A stretch of DNA of 64,000 nt from Oscillospiraceae bacterium (GTDB lineage Bacteria > Bacillota > Clostridia > Oscillospirales > Acutalibacteraceae). Made by a program: the position numbers and the translations under genes. The notes under the pieces are model-generated. The model had not been told where the DNA came from. It saw only the letters and a program-made list of their open reading frames with translations, and made no database searches. Of the stretch, positions 45,201 through 52,914 are shown piece after piece (the first letter of the stretch is position 1; each line of letters opens with the position of its first letter). The stretch is taken from positions 1-64,000 of the forward strand of contig JAAYOC010000026.1 in NCBI GenBank assembly GCA_012520505.1, written 5' to 3'.

Positions 45201-45363
45201 TTATTGTTGCAGGATTTGAATTGCAAAGTATTACTTCATATCCTTCCTCTTTGAGGGCAAGGCATGCCTGTGTACCGGCATAATCAAACTCAGCTGCTTG
45301 ACCTATAACAATTGGTCCTGAGCCAATAATAAGCACCTTTTTAATGTCGGTTCTTTTTCCCAT
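42193..45363 (-). CDS. carB: carbamoyl-phosphate synthase large subunit
   Basis: Makes carbamoyl phosphate for pyrimidines and arginine, using ammonia passed from CarA. 1056 residues with two ATP-grasp halves: [23 protein letters not shown] at the start and [22 protein letters not shown] mid-protein, [20 protein letters not shown]-like and [15 protein letters not shown] loops, and a C-terminal MGS-like allosteric domain. carA, normally adjacent, is not in this cluster. Starts in a TAATG junction with the pyrC stop. Confidence 0.97.
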   Translation of the reverse strand: [1056 protein letters not shown]

Positions 45364-46439
45364 TAAATAATGCCTCCTAAAAGTTCCATACCTTCAAAAG
45401 GAGTTGCCTTTCCTTTTGATATAAATTTGCTTGAATCGACGATAAATCTTTTTTCAAGATCCCAGGTAAAAAATTCGTTCTCTTTAAACGGTATATTAAA
45501 ACGCTTTCTAGGCGCATATGCCATCAAATCTATCAGTTTTTCCAGCGTTATAATTTTCTCTCCAACTAATTTCGTATACATAAGTGGGAATGCAATTTCC
45601 AGTCCCACGACTCCAAAAGCACTTTTTTCAAGACCTTTAGATTTTTCTTCAATTGAATGTGGTGCATGGTCTGTTGCAATCATATCGATTGTACCATCTG
45701 TAATACCTAAAAGAAGTGCTTCTTTATCTTTTTTTGACCTTATAGGTGGGTTCATTTTAAATCTTCCATCATCTATCAAATCGTCTTCACAGAGCAGTAA
45801 ATAATGAGGAGCTGTCTCACAAGTAACATTAACTCCGCTCATTTTAGCATCTTTAATTATCTCAATACTCTCTTTAGTTGAAACATGGCAAACATGATAT
45901 GGACATCCTGTAATATCGGACAGTTTAACATCTCTTTCTACCTGTCGCCATTCGCTTTCTGAGCATATTCCTTTGTGACCGTGGGTCTTTGCATAATTGC
46001 CCTCGTGAATATATCCACCATTTAGTAGCTCGTTTATCTCACAATGTGCCACTATCAGCTTATTTAGAGCTTTTGCTCGTTCCATTGCTTCTTTCATCAT
46101 TCCTTCATCTTGAACACCGTATCCGTCATCTGAGAAAGCAATACAATATGGAGCAAGCTCTTCAAGAGGAGCAATTTTTTGCCCTTTTTGACCCACGGTT
46201 ATGGCAGCATATGGATAGACAGAGATTACTGCATCTCTGTCTATGATATCCTGCTGAATTTTTATGTTTTCAACAGAATCTGAAACCGGATTCAAATTAG
46301 GCATAGTACAAACAGCAGTATATCCGCCGGCTTTCGCCGCCATGCTGCCACTTTTTATAGTTTCTTTGTAAGAAAACCCGGGTTCTCTAAAATGCACATG
46401 GACATCACATAGTCCCGGTATTTTAACTAAATTGCTCAT
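45363..46439 (-). CDS. pyrC: dihydroorotase
   Basis: Closes carbamoyl aspartate to dihydroorotate. Seen: the metal motif DVHVHFREPG, TMPNLNPVSD, the metal-binding His in VAHCE and CHVST, and ATDHAPHS with the catalytic Asp. At 358 residues it is shorter than typical class I enzymes (about 425). The Lys that usually carries the bridging carbamate is not obvious to me. AAGGGTG precedes the ATG. First gene of the pyr operon. Confidence 0.94.
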   Translation of the reverse strand: MSNLVKIPGLCDVHVHFREPGFSYKETIKSGSMAAKAGGYTAVCTMPNLNPVSDSVENIKIQQDIIDRDAVISVYPYAAITVGQKGQKIAPLEELAPYCIAFSDDGYGVQDEGMMKEAMERAKALNKLIVAHCEINELLNGGYIHEGNYAKTHGHKGICSESEWRQVERDVKLSDITGCPYHVCHVSTKESIEIIKDAKMSGVNVTCETAPHYLLLCEDDLIDDGRFKMNPPIRSKKDKEALLLGITDGTIDMIATDHAPHSIEEKSKGLEKSAFGVVGLEIAFPLMYTKLVGEKIITLEKLIDLMAYAPRKRFNIPFKENEFFTWDLEKRFIVDSSKFISKGKATPFEGMELLGGII

Positions 46440-46456
46440 TTTACACCCTTATATTT

Positions 46457-46517
46457 GTTTTAAATCTTTTGTTAAGTTCTACATTCTCTGTTTGGTTTTA
46501 AATCTTTTGTTTAACTT
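46457..46517. repeat. pair of direct repeats in front of pyrC
   Basis: GTTTTAAATCTTTTGTT followed by (T)AA occurs at 46457-46475 and 46495-46514, 38 bases apart, in the untranslated gap between uraA and pyrC; a weaker third copy (ATATCTTTTATTTG) is at 46538-46551. On the minus strand TTAACA-16-TATAAG could be a promoter using the copy nearer pyrC. Confidence 0.5.
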
Positions 46518-46564
46518 TGCAGTAATTTAATTTAACTTTATATCTTTTATTTGTTTTTTTAAAA

Positions 46565-46589
46565 GGAGCACCTCCATTTGAGGTGCTCC
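46565..46589 (-). terminator. hairpin after uraA
   Basis: Perfect 10-bp stem GGAGCACCTC (46565-46574 with 46580-46589) around CATTT, 14 bases after the uraA stop. The T run on the minus strand is short (TTTT), so some read-through into pyrC is possible. Confidence 0.7.
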
Positions 46590-46602
46590 AATAAATATTA
46601 AA

Positions 46603-48018
46603 CTACGCCTTTACTTCCTTTTTATCTTCTGCCTTTTTAGCTGCACTTCTAGCTTTTGCTCTCTTACTCTTCACAACATCCATAACATTCGTTGATGATG
46701 AAAGTGAAGCGCCGGTATCAATTGGCTCATCTTCACTGAATTCGAAATCCTTTCCAGGAAGAATTGCATTAAGTATGATACCTGCAATAGAAGCAACCGC
46801 GAGACCTGAAAGTGTAATTGTTACACTACCAATTGTGAAAGAAGCACCCGCTGTGAGACCAAGTGATGTTACAAGAATAATAGCTGCAATAATGAGGTTT
46901 CTGTTATTTGTAAAGTCAACTTGTGAATCAACAATATTTCTAACACCGGCTGCGGAAATCATTCCGTATAGTATAAATGAAATACCACCGATTGTTGCAG
47001 TTGGGATTGTTTCAATAATTGCCGCAAATTTTGGTGAGAAAGAAAGAACTGTAGCAAAGATTGCCGCAAGTCTTACAACTCTTGGGTCATAAACTTTAGT
47101 AAGCACTAAAACACCGGTGTTTTCACCGTATGTTGTATTTGCAGGACCACCAACAAGTGCTGCGAGTGATGTTGCAAGACCGTCTCCTATGAGTGTTCTA
47201 TGTAGTCCTGGGTCTTTAATGTAGTTTATACCTGTTGTAGCACTGATAGCCGAAATGTCACCGATGTGTTCCATCATTGTTGCAAGAGCAATTGGTGTAA
47301 TTACAATGATTGCACTAAGAATAAGTGATTTATTAGACCAATCAATTGCTAATATTGATTGATCCGCATGAAGCGGAACACCAAACCAGTCAGCCTCTTT
47401 AATTGGAGTAAAATCCACTCCTCCACGGAAAAGAGCAACAATATAAGAAGCAACGATACCTAATATAATTGGGATAATCTTCATCATACCTTTGCCCCAG
47501 ATATTAAATATAATAACAACAGCAAGAGCTACAAGTGCAACAAGCCAATCTGTAGTACAGTTGTTGATAGCCGAACCCGCAAGGCAAAGTCCGATTGCAA
47601 TGATAATAGGACCGGTAACAACCGGTGGGAAGTATCTCATAACTTTATTTACACCAACAAATCTAATAAGTGCTGCCAAAACAAAGTAAACCATACCTGC
47701 ACATGCAACACCGAGACAAGCATAAGGTAAAAGTTCCTTGTTGGAACTACCATCAGCAAGTTTTGGAGCTATTGCTGCATATCCTCCAAGGAATGCAAAA
47801 GACGAACCAAGAAAAGCTGGAACCTTCATTTTTGTAAGAACATGGAATAGAAGTGTACCTAAACCTGCGCATAAAAGTGTAGTTGCAACATCAAGACCGG
47901 TAATAATTGGTACAAGAACTGTTGCACCGAACATGGCAAACATATGTTGAAGTCCAAGAATCAACATTTTTGGAACGCCAAGTTCTCTCGCATCATAAAT
48001 TGCTGAATTTTCTGACAT
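46603..48018 (-). CDS. uraA: uracil permease (NCS2 family)
   Basis: A 471-residue membrane protein of the uracil/xanthine permease family, with about fourteen hydrophobic segments and the family blocks LGLQHMFAMFGATVLVPIITGLDV near the start, LPVVTGPIIIAIGL-like (FPPVVTGPIIIAIGLCLAG) in the middle and ATMMEHIGDISAISATTG. The C-terminal 45 residues are charged and Ala/Lys-rich. AAGGGG precedes the ATG. It is upstream of the pyr operon and preceded by a leader-peptide attenuator. Confidence 0.95.
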   Translation of the reverse strand: MSENSAIYDARELGVPKMLILGLQHMFAMFGATVLVPIITGLDVATTLLCAGLGTLLFHVLTKMKVPAFLGSSFAFLGGYAAIAPKLADGSSNKELLPYACLGVACAGMVYFVLAALIRFVGVNKVMRYFPPVVTGPIIIAIGLCLAGSAINNCTTDWLVALVALAVVIIFNIWGKGMMKIIPIILGIVASYIVALFRGGVDFTPIKEADWFGVPLHADQSILAIDWSNKSLILSAIIVITPIALATMMEHIGDISAISATTGINYIKDPGLHRTLIGDGLATSLAALVGGPANTTYGENTGVLVLTKVYDPRVVRLAAIFATVLSFSPKFAAIIETIPTATIGGISFILYGMISAAGVRNIVDSQVDFTNNRNLIIAAIILVTSLGLTAGASFTIGSVTITLSGLAVASIAGIILNAILPGKDFEFSEDEPIDTGASLSSSTNVMDVVKSKRAKARSAAKKAEDKKEVKA

Positions 48019-48046
48019 TTCAAAAACCCCTTAATTTGAATTTGTT

Positions 48047-48084
48047 TTAAAAAAAAGACAACTTCTCAAACAGAAAAGCTGTCT
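48047..48084 (-). terminator. attenuator hairpin in the uraA leader
   Basis: On the minus strand AGACAGCTT... (48084 downward) pairs with AAGTTGTCT (48064-48056), including one G-T pair, and is followed by eight T. It lies between the leader peptide and uraA; the leader stop codon (48066-48068) is inside the hairpin, so a ribosome reaching it would prevent folding. Confidence 0.75.
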
Positions 48085-48167
48085 ATAAAACCGTTTTCAA
48101 TTTTAATGTTATAAAAAAGAGAACACTTAACCACGGAATTAAATAGTAGCGAATTTAAAACCGGCAT
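48066..48167 (-). CDS. 33-residue leader peptide of uraA (attenuation)
   Basis: A short frame from ATG at 48167 to TGA at 48066. A consensus AAAGGAGG ends 8 bases before the ATG and lies close after a strong promoter. The peptide begins MPVLNSLLFNSVVKCSLFY; the middle is encoded by a U-rich stretch (TTCTCTTTTTTATAAC). The stop codon falls in the terminator hairpin. The arrangement matches the E. coli pyrBI leader, where polymerase pausing at U runs under low UTP lets the ribosome catch up and break the terminator. No PyrR-binding motif is seen. Function is inferred from layout. Confidence 0.7.
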   Translation of the reverse strand: MPVLNSLLFNSVVKCSLFYNIKIENGFIDSFSV

Positions 48168-48197
48168 TACGTGTACCTCCTTTAAATCTTCCTACAC

Positions 48198-48226
48198 ATA
48201 ATACACGATTTATTAATCAGTTTCAA
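48198..48226 (-). promoter_or_regulatory. sigma-A promoter of the uraA leader transcript
   Basis: Minus strand: TTGAAA (48221-48226), 17-base spacer, TATTAT (48198-48203). Transcription should start near 48190, giving a very short 5' end before the leader peptide's ribosome binding site. Confidence 0.8.
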
Positions 48227-48318
48227 GCAAAAATTTAAAGTTTTTTTAATTCGTTAAAAATGCATAAGAACTACTACATTTGGTTGTCTATTTACACATC
48301 ATGTCAAAATATAGTATG

Positions 48319-48406
48319 TGGTGCGGACGATGGGACTTGAACCCACAAGGAAAGAGTATCCACAGGCGTCTGAGACCTGCGCGTCTGCCAATTCCGCCAC
48401 GTCCGC
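48319..48406 (-). tRNA. tRNA-Leu (anticodon CAG)
   Basis: On the minus strand the 88 bases fold as a class II tRNA: 7-bp acceptor stem GCGGACG/CGTCCGC, D-loop AATTGGCAGACGC, anticodon stem CAGGT/GCCTG with loop CTCAGAC (anticodon CAG), a long variable arm, T-loop GGTTCAAGTCC, and an encoded CCA (48319-48321). Confidence 0.95.
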
Positions 48407-48424
48407 AAACTTACATACTCAAAT

Positions 48425-49603
48425 TTATTCAGCTAAAACAAAAGTTAAATATACAGGATTATGATCGGAATACTTAAAGTTTATATCACATACATCGCTT
48501 GCAATAATTGTAACGTTGGGAGAAACAATAAATCCATCCACTGTTACTTTAAATGGATTTTCTGATAAAGGAACGTCGCAGTTTCGACATGAAGGTAGAG
48601 GTTTATCAGCATTAAACGGTGTAACTAATTCAAGTCCTGCATCTTTGATAAGAGTGCGATCAATTTCCTGTGCCCAGGTATAACCATCTTTTGGTTTAAC
48701 ACCGAAAACATTTTCTGAGCCGCCTTCAATAAGGTCTTTATTAAAATCGCCACCTGCAATTACATAATTACCCTTTTCATATTCTTTCTTCATCAATGAA
48801 ACAAGAAGCTTTAATTGTTCATCTGCAATTTTTCCATCTGAAGTATATGCAGACAAATGGTGATTTATAATTACAAGTTCTTTTGAATTGCTGGTTGGAA
48901 TTCTTGAAAGTGTAAGACATCTATCAAGGTCAACAAACTTCATTAAAGTATCTTCAACAGGAAGAGAAAATCTAACAGAGCTATCCATATTAAACCTTGA
49001 AAAAGTTTGCATTCCCGCTAAAGTTTTACCATGGTGGTCAAAGAACGGATATGCAAGATAAGCACTATCCCAGTTAACGGCAAAAACTGAATCATAATCA
49101 GGAAAAGCATCTACAAGTATTTTAGATTCGTCTACATGATATGTACGTGTAGCTTTAACATCTACCTCTTGAATTACTGCAAAATCCGGATTTTGAGCTT
49201 TCAAATAGTTCGTAATATCAGTCATTATACTTAAAACTGATTCTTTTGAAGCAGCTTTGCTTTCTTTTCCTCCGTCCATAAAAAAGGTGAACTCTGGAGT
49301 ATATGCAGCAAAACCTATATTGTAAGAAATGATTTTGTATTCTTCCCCTACCATAGCAGTTGAACCTATTTTGTCATTAATTTCTAAAGAAAGCTCATCT
49401 TCAATTCTATTGTAAGAAAAATAAACATATGCTACATAAATTGCAACAATTAGAATGAATATTAAAAGAATAATAAATATAGTTTTAACAATCTTTTTAG
49501 CCTTTGAGGTTGTTTTCACATCAGCAGTTGCATCGGTCGTTGCATTAACACCTATATTAGTTGTTGTATTAGCATTTGCGTCGACATTTTTATTAACCTT
49601 CAT
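48425..49603 (-). CDS. membrane-anchored endonuclease/exonuclease/phosphatase family protein
   Basis: A 392-residue protein with a cytoplasmic Asn/Thr/Ala-rich start, one membrane helix at about residues 40-65, and an extracellular EEP (DNase I-like) domain. Metal and catalytic motifs are complete: SYNIGF, the Glu in VIQEVD, NHHLSA, GGDFN, and the final SDHNPV. It could be a nuclease or a phosphodiesterase of lipid head groups or inositol phosphates. The ATG at 49603 follows AAGGAGAA; a longer frame to 49627 is unlikely. It lies between two tRNA-Leu genes. Confidence 0.85.
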   Translation of the reverse strand: MKVNKNVDANANTTTNIGVNATTDATADVKTTSKAKKIVKTIFIILLIFILIVAIYVAYVYFSYNRIEDELSLEINDKIGSTAMVGEEYKIISYNIGFAAYTPEFTFFMDGGKESKAASKESVLSIMTDITNYLKAQNPDFAVIQEVDVKATRTYHVDESKILVDAFPDYDSVFAVNWDSAYLAYPFFDHHGKTLAGMQTFSRFNMDSSVRFSLPVEDTLMKFVDLDRCLTLSRIPTSNSKELVIINHHLSAYTSDGKIADEQLKLLVSLMKKEYEKGNYVIAGGDFNKDLIEGGSENVFGVKPKDGYTWAQEIDRTLIKDAGLELVTPFNADKPLPSCRNCDVPLSENPFKVTVDGFIVSPNVTIIASDVCDINFKYSDHNPVYLTFVLAE

Positions 49604-49702
49604 AACAATTCTCCTTCCCTTTACCAATCAGCAACAAACAGCCTTTACATTCAACAGGTAAATTATACCAAATACTAGATTTGAAATCACTATAAAATAA
49701 AA

Positions 49703-49730
49703 AAAGACTACCTCATACGAAGTAGTCTTT
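49703..49730 (-). terminator. terminator of the tRNA-Leu(GAG) transcript
   Basis: A 9-bp stem AAAGACTAC/GTAGTCTTT (49703-49711 with 49722-49730) begins directly after the tRNA CCA end and is followed on the minus strand by seven T. Confidence 0.85.
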
Positions 49731-49815
49731 TGGTGCGAGAGACGGGACTTGAACCCGTACGAGTCGCCCCACACGCCCCTCAAACGTGCGCGTCTGCCGA
49801 TTCCGCCACTCTCGC
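49731..49815 (-). tRNA. tRNA-Leu (anticodon GAG)
   Basis: Class II tRNA on the minus strand: acceptor GCGAGAG pairing with CTCTCGC, anticodon stem CACGT/GCGTG with loop TTGAGGG (anticodon GAG), a long variable arm, T-loop GGTTCAAGTCC and an encoded CCA (49731-49733). Confidence 0.95.
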
Positions 49816-49969
49816 TTGCTACGCATGGGGTACTCCCCTTGCGCAACGGTGATAATTATAACAAAGCAGAATATTCTTGTCAATACGATTTTGACAAATT
49901 ACTTACATAGTTTAATCGTAAATAAAGCATAAATTTACTATTAAATCAAACATGGATTAATCACATAGG

Positions 49970-52081
49970 TTAATCATAAAATTTCTCGCGATGTTTTTTC
50001 TTTAAAAAGGCATAAATCGCATACATTATCATCACAATTGCAAAAACAGCAAGTCCAATATAAGTAGAAATGTTTGATTGGCCATCGACTTTTAAATCGC
50101 CCCAGAGATTTGACATAAGTGCTTGTGTCTCTGCAGGTAAATTGTGAAAATACTGATAATCCTCAGTTACAGACGCGTCCGGATAAAGAATTTCATCACC
50201 TTTAAAAGAATACTTATCCATTTCCAAAACAGCAGTGTTTGGAGTTGCGTAACAAATATATTCTGCGTTTGCAAGTGAGATTTCCGGTTCACACATATAG
50301 TTTATATAAAGTTCAGCTGCTCCTTTGTTTTTAGCAGTTTTGGGGATACACATGCTATCAACAAATATATTTGCTCCTTCTTTTGGAAATGCAACTGCTA
50401 AATCTTCATTGTTTTCTTGCATAGTAAGAAAATCGCCTACGTAATAAGGAGCTAATGCAGCAGCACCACTTTCCATTATATTGTAAATTTCGTCCATTAC
50501 ATATGCACGAACAACCGGTTTTTGTTCAAGCAACTTATCATATGCTCTTTGCCAATCGTCCGGATTGGTAGAATTTAGATCTTGTCCAAGTATCAACTGT
50601 GCAATAGCAAAAGCATCCCTCGGATTGTTAAACATCAGAATATTTCCCGCATAACGTTTATCCCAAAGTGCTGTCCATGAAGTTGGAGCCTCATGTACTA
50701 ACTTTGTGTTGTATATCAATGCAACATAGCCAACAGTATAGGTCACAGAATACTCGTCCTTAGGATCAAAATAAAGGCTTTTATATTCATTTGAAATATA
50801 TTTAAAATTAGGAATATTTGCATAGTCAAGCTTTAAAAGCAAATTTTCATCAATCATACGAGCAATCATATAATCTGAAGGAATTATTAAATCATAATTT
50901 GCTCCACCGCTTTTGATTTTCGCATACATGTCTTCATTGCTATCATAGTTAGTATAGTTAACCTTAATTCCGGTAAGTTCTTCAAAGTATACATTTACAT
51001 TGAGAGAACCTTCTGCTCCATCAGAAATATATTCACCCCAATTATAAACATTGAGAGTAGACCCTCTGTAAGGGCTGTTTTTATAGTATTCTATGTTAAT
51101 AGGATAATCATCTACTGATGATGCAGAAACCGGAATGCTTAATGAAAAAATTAGAAGAACAATGCTTAAAAATGCGCTAATTTTTGTAAAAATTCTTATA
51201 TTATCTTTCATGTTATTTTTCATGTTATTTTTTATATTATTTTTCATGTTATTTTTTATGCTATTTTCATTCATACTCTCTCTCCTTTTCTGCTTATTTT
51301 GAGAGTAATTAGAGAGAACCAGTAAAACAAATACAGTAACAAAAATTAATGTAGATAACGCGTAAATATCCGGTGTTACACGTTTTTTAGTCATTGAATA
51401 AATCCTAATTGGCAAGGTCTGGAATTCTGGTCCGGATACAAAATAGGAAATTACAAAATCATCAATCGATAATGTAAACGCCATTACAAATGCAGCAAAA
51501 ATTTCTGCACTTAAATAAGGAAGTGTTACCTTGAAAAAAGCTTGAACAGGTGTACAACCTAAGTCTTTAGCTGCTTCTACCAAATTTTTATCCATTGACT
51601 TAAAACGAGGTAAAATATTTAAAATTACATACGGAAGTTCAAATGTAATATGTGCGATAAGCATTGTGCCAAAGCCAAGTACACCCGATTGTCTTAAAAT
51701 CGTTCCAACAAATATAAACAGGAGCATCATTGAAATACCGGTAACAATATCCGGGTTAACCATCGGTATATTATTGGCTGTCATAATTGACTTTTTATAC
51801 CACTTTGTTTTTGAGTAATGAAGACCTGTAGCAGTAATTAACCCTAAAACAGTAGAAATTATTGAAGATATAACTGCAAGTAAAAGTGTATTTTTTAAAG
51901 CCTTAATAGTAGCTGTATCATTAAACAATTCAGTATACCAACGAAGTGAAAACTCATTAAATACACTTGTAGAATTGCTTGAATTAAATGAAAAGAATAT
52001 TAACACAGCAATAGGAGCATAAAGAATTATGAAGATAAGTACCGTATAAAGTTTTGCAGGAATAGTGATTTTATTTTTCAT
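49970..52081 (-). CDS. potCD: fused spermidine/putrescine ABC permease and binding protein (PotC-PotD)
   Basis: A 703-residue single frame. Residues 1-265 are the PotC permease (six membrane helices, EAAKDLGCTPVQAFFKVTLP as the ATPase-docking loop). Residues 300-325 form a signal-peptide-like helix ending in SIPVSASS. Residues 335-680 are a PotD-type polyamine-binding protein (LNVYNWGEYISDG, SDYMIARMI), followed by a C-terminal membrane helix. The linker (about 274-297) is a six-fold 4-residue repeat NNMK/NNIK. An AAAAGGAGAGAGAG site followed by ATG lies at the junction, so the binding protein may also be made separately. ATGA overlap with potB. Confidence 0.93.
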   Translation of the reverse strand: MKNKITIPAKLYTVLIFIILYAPIAVLIFFSFNSSNSTSVFNEFSLRWYTELFNDTATIKALKNTLLLAVISSIISTVLGLITATGLHYSKTKWYKKSIMTANNIPMVNPDIVTGISMMLLFIFVGTILRQSGVLGFGTMLIAHITFELPYVILNILPRFKSMDKNLVEAAKDLGCTPVQAFFKVTLPYLSAEIFAAFVMAFTLSIDDFVISYFVSGPEFQTLPIRIYSMTKKRVTPDIYALSTLIFVTVFVLLVLSNYSQNKQKRRESMNENSIKNNMKNNIKNNMKNNMKDNIRIFTKISAFLSIVLLIFSLSIPVSASSVDDYPINIEYYKNSPYRGSTLNVYNWGEYISDGAEGSLNVNVYFEELTGIKVNYTNYDSNEDMYAKIKSGGANYDLIIPSDYMIARMIDENLLLKLDYANIPNFKYISNEYKSLYFDPKDEYSVTYTVGYVALIYNTKLVHEAPTSWTALWDKRYAGNILMFNNPRDAFAIAQLILGQDLNSTNPDDWQRAYDKLLEQKPVVRAYVMDEIYNIMESGAAALAPYYVGDFLTMQENNEDLAVAFPKEGANIFVDSMCIPKTAKNKGAAELYINYMCEPEISLANAEYICYATPNTAVLEMDKYSFKGDEILYPDASVTEDYQYFHNLPAETQALMSNLWGDLKVDGQSNISTYIGLAVFAIVMIMYAIYAFLKKKHREKFYD
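51193..51264. repeat. 12-bp tandem repeat at the PotC-PotD junction
   Basis: Six in-frame 12-bp units (minus strand consensus AATAACATGAAA, variants with ATA for ATG) encode NSIK-NNMK-NNIK-NNMK-NNMK-DNIR. Changes in unit number keep the frame and change only the linker length between permease and binding protein. Confidence 0.75.
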
Positions 52082-52896
52082 ACCAACATACCTCGCTCTT
52101 CCGTATCTTCAAACTTATTCATAACAGCAATACATACAAGAATCAGTACCATTAAAAGTAATGATATTGCTGCTCCCAAGTTATAATTGTATGCCGTTTG
52201 AAATTGCATTTCAATCACGTCACCTATAAGAGTATATTTGCCTCCACCAAGTTTTTGTGAAATATAAAAAGTTGATACTGACGGTACAAAAACCATTGTA
52301 ATGCCTGTAACTATACCTGATTTTGTTAGCGGAATCATAACATCCCTCAAAGTTTGAAATCCGGTCGCTCCAAGGTCATAAGCTGCCTCTATAAGTTTAT
52401 TGTCAAGCTTTGTCATCGATGTATATAGAGGTAGAATCATAAATGGTAAATAGTTATAAACCATACCAAATATAACCGCTCCTGCAGTGTTTATCATATG
52501 AATCGGTGAGAGACCAATTTTTTGAAGAAAATTATTAATTATTCCTGTATCTTCAAAAAGAACCATAATTGCATATGTTCTAAGAAGAAAGTTCATCCAC
52601 ATCGGGACCATAACTAGCATGACCAATATAGTTTGGGTAGATACTTTGGTTTTTGAAAAAATATATGCGAGCGGATAAGAGATTAAAAGACAGACAACAG
52701 TTGCAATAATTCCAAAATAAATTGAACGAGCAATAGTATCTGTGTACATTGAAAGATGTTTTATATTTTCAAAGGTAAAATTACCGGTCTTATCTGTCAA
52801 AGCATAAAATGCAACAATAACAAGTGGTGCGACTATGAAAATTGCACACCATAAAGCATATGGTGAAGAAATAGTATTATATGTTCTATTTTTCAT
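52078..52896 (-). CDS. potB: spermidine/putrescine ABC transporter permease PotB
   Basis: A 272-residue ABC permease with six membrane helices and the EAA loop KLIEAAYDLGATGFQTLRDVMIPLT near residue 180. The ATG at 52896 follows AGGTG; a GTG three codons earlier is possible. It lies between potA and the potCD fusion with a 4-base overlap to the latter, so all polyamine uptake parts come from one transcript. Confidence 0.94.
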   Translation of the reverse strand: MKNRTYNTISSPYALWCAIFIVAPLVIVAFYALTDKTGNFTFENIKHLSMYTDTIARSIYFGIIATVVCLLISYPLAYIFSKTKVSTQTILVMLVMVPMWMNFLLRTYAIMVLFEDTGIINNFLQKIGLSPIHMINTAGAVIFGMVYNYLPFMILPLYTSMTKLDNKLIEAAYDLGATGFQTLRDVMIPLTKSGIVTGITMVFVPSVSTFYISQKLGGGKYTLIGDVIEMQFQTAYNYNLGAAISLLLMVLILVCIAVMNKFEDTEERGMLV

Positions 52897-52914
52897 ACCT
52901 TTCACCTACTTCAA

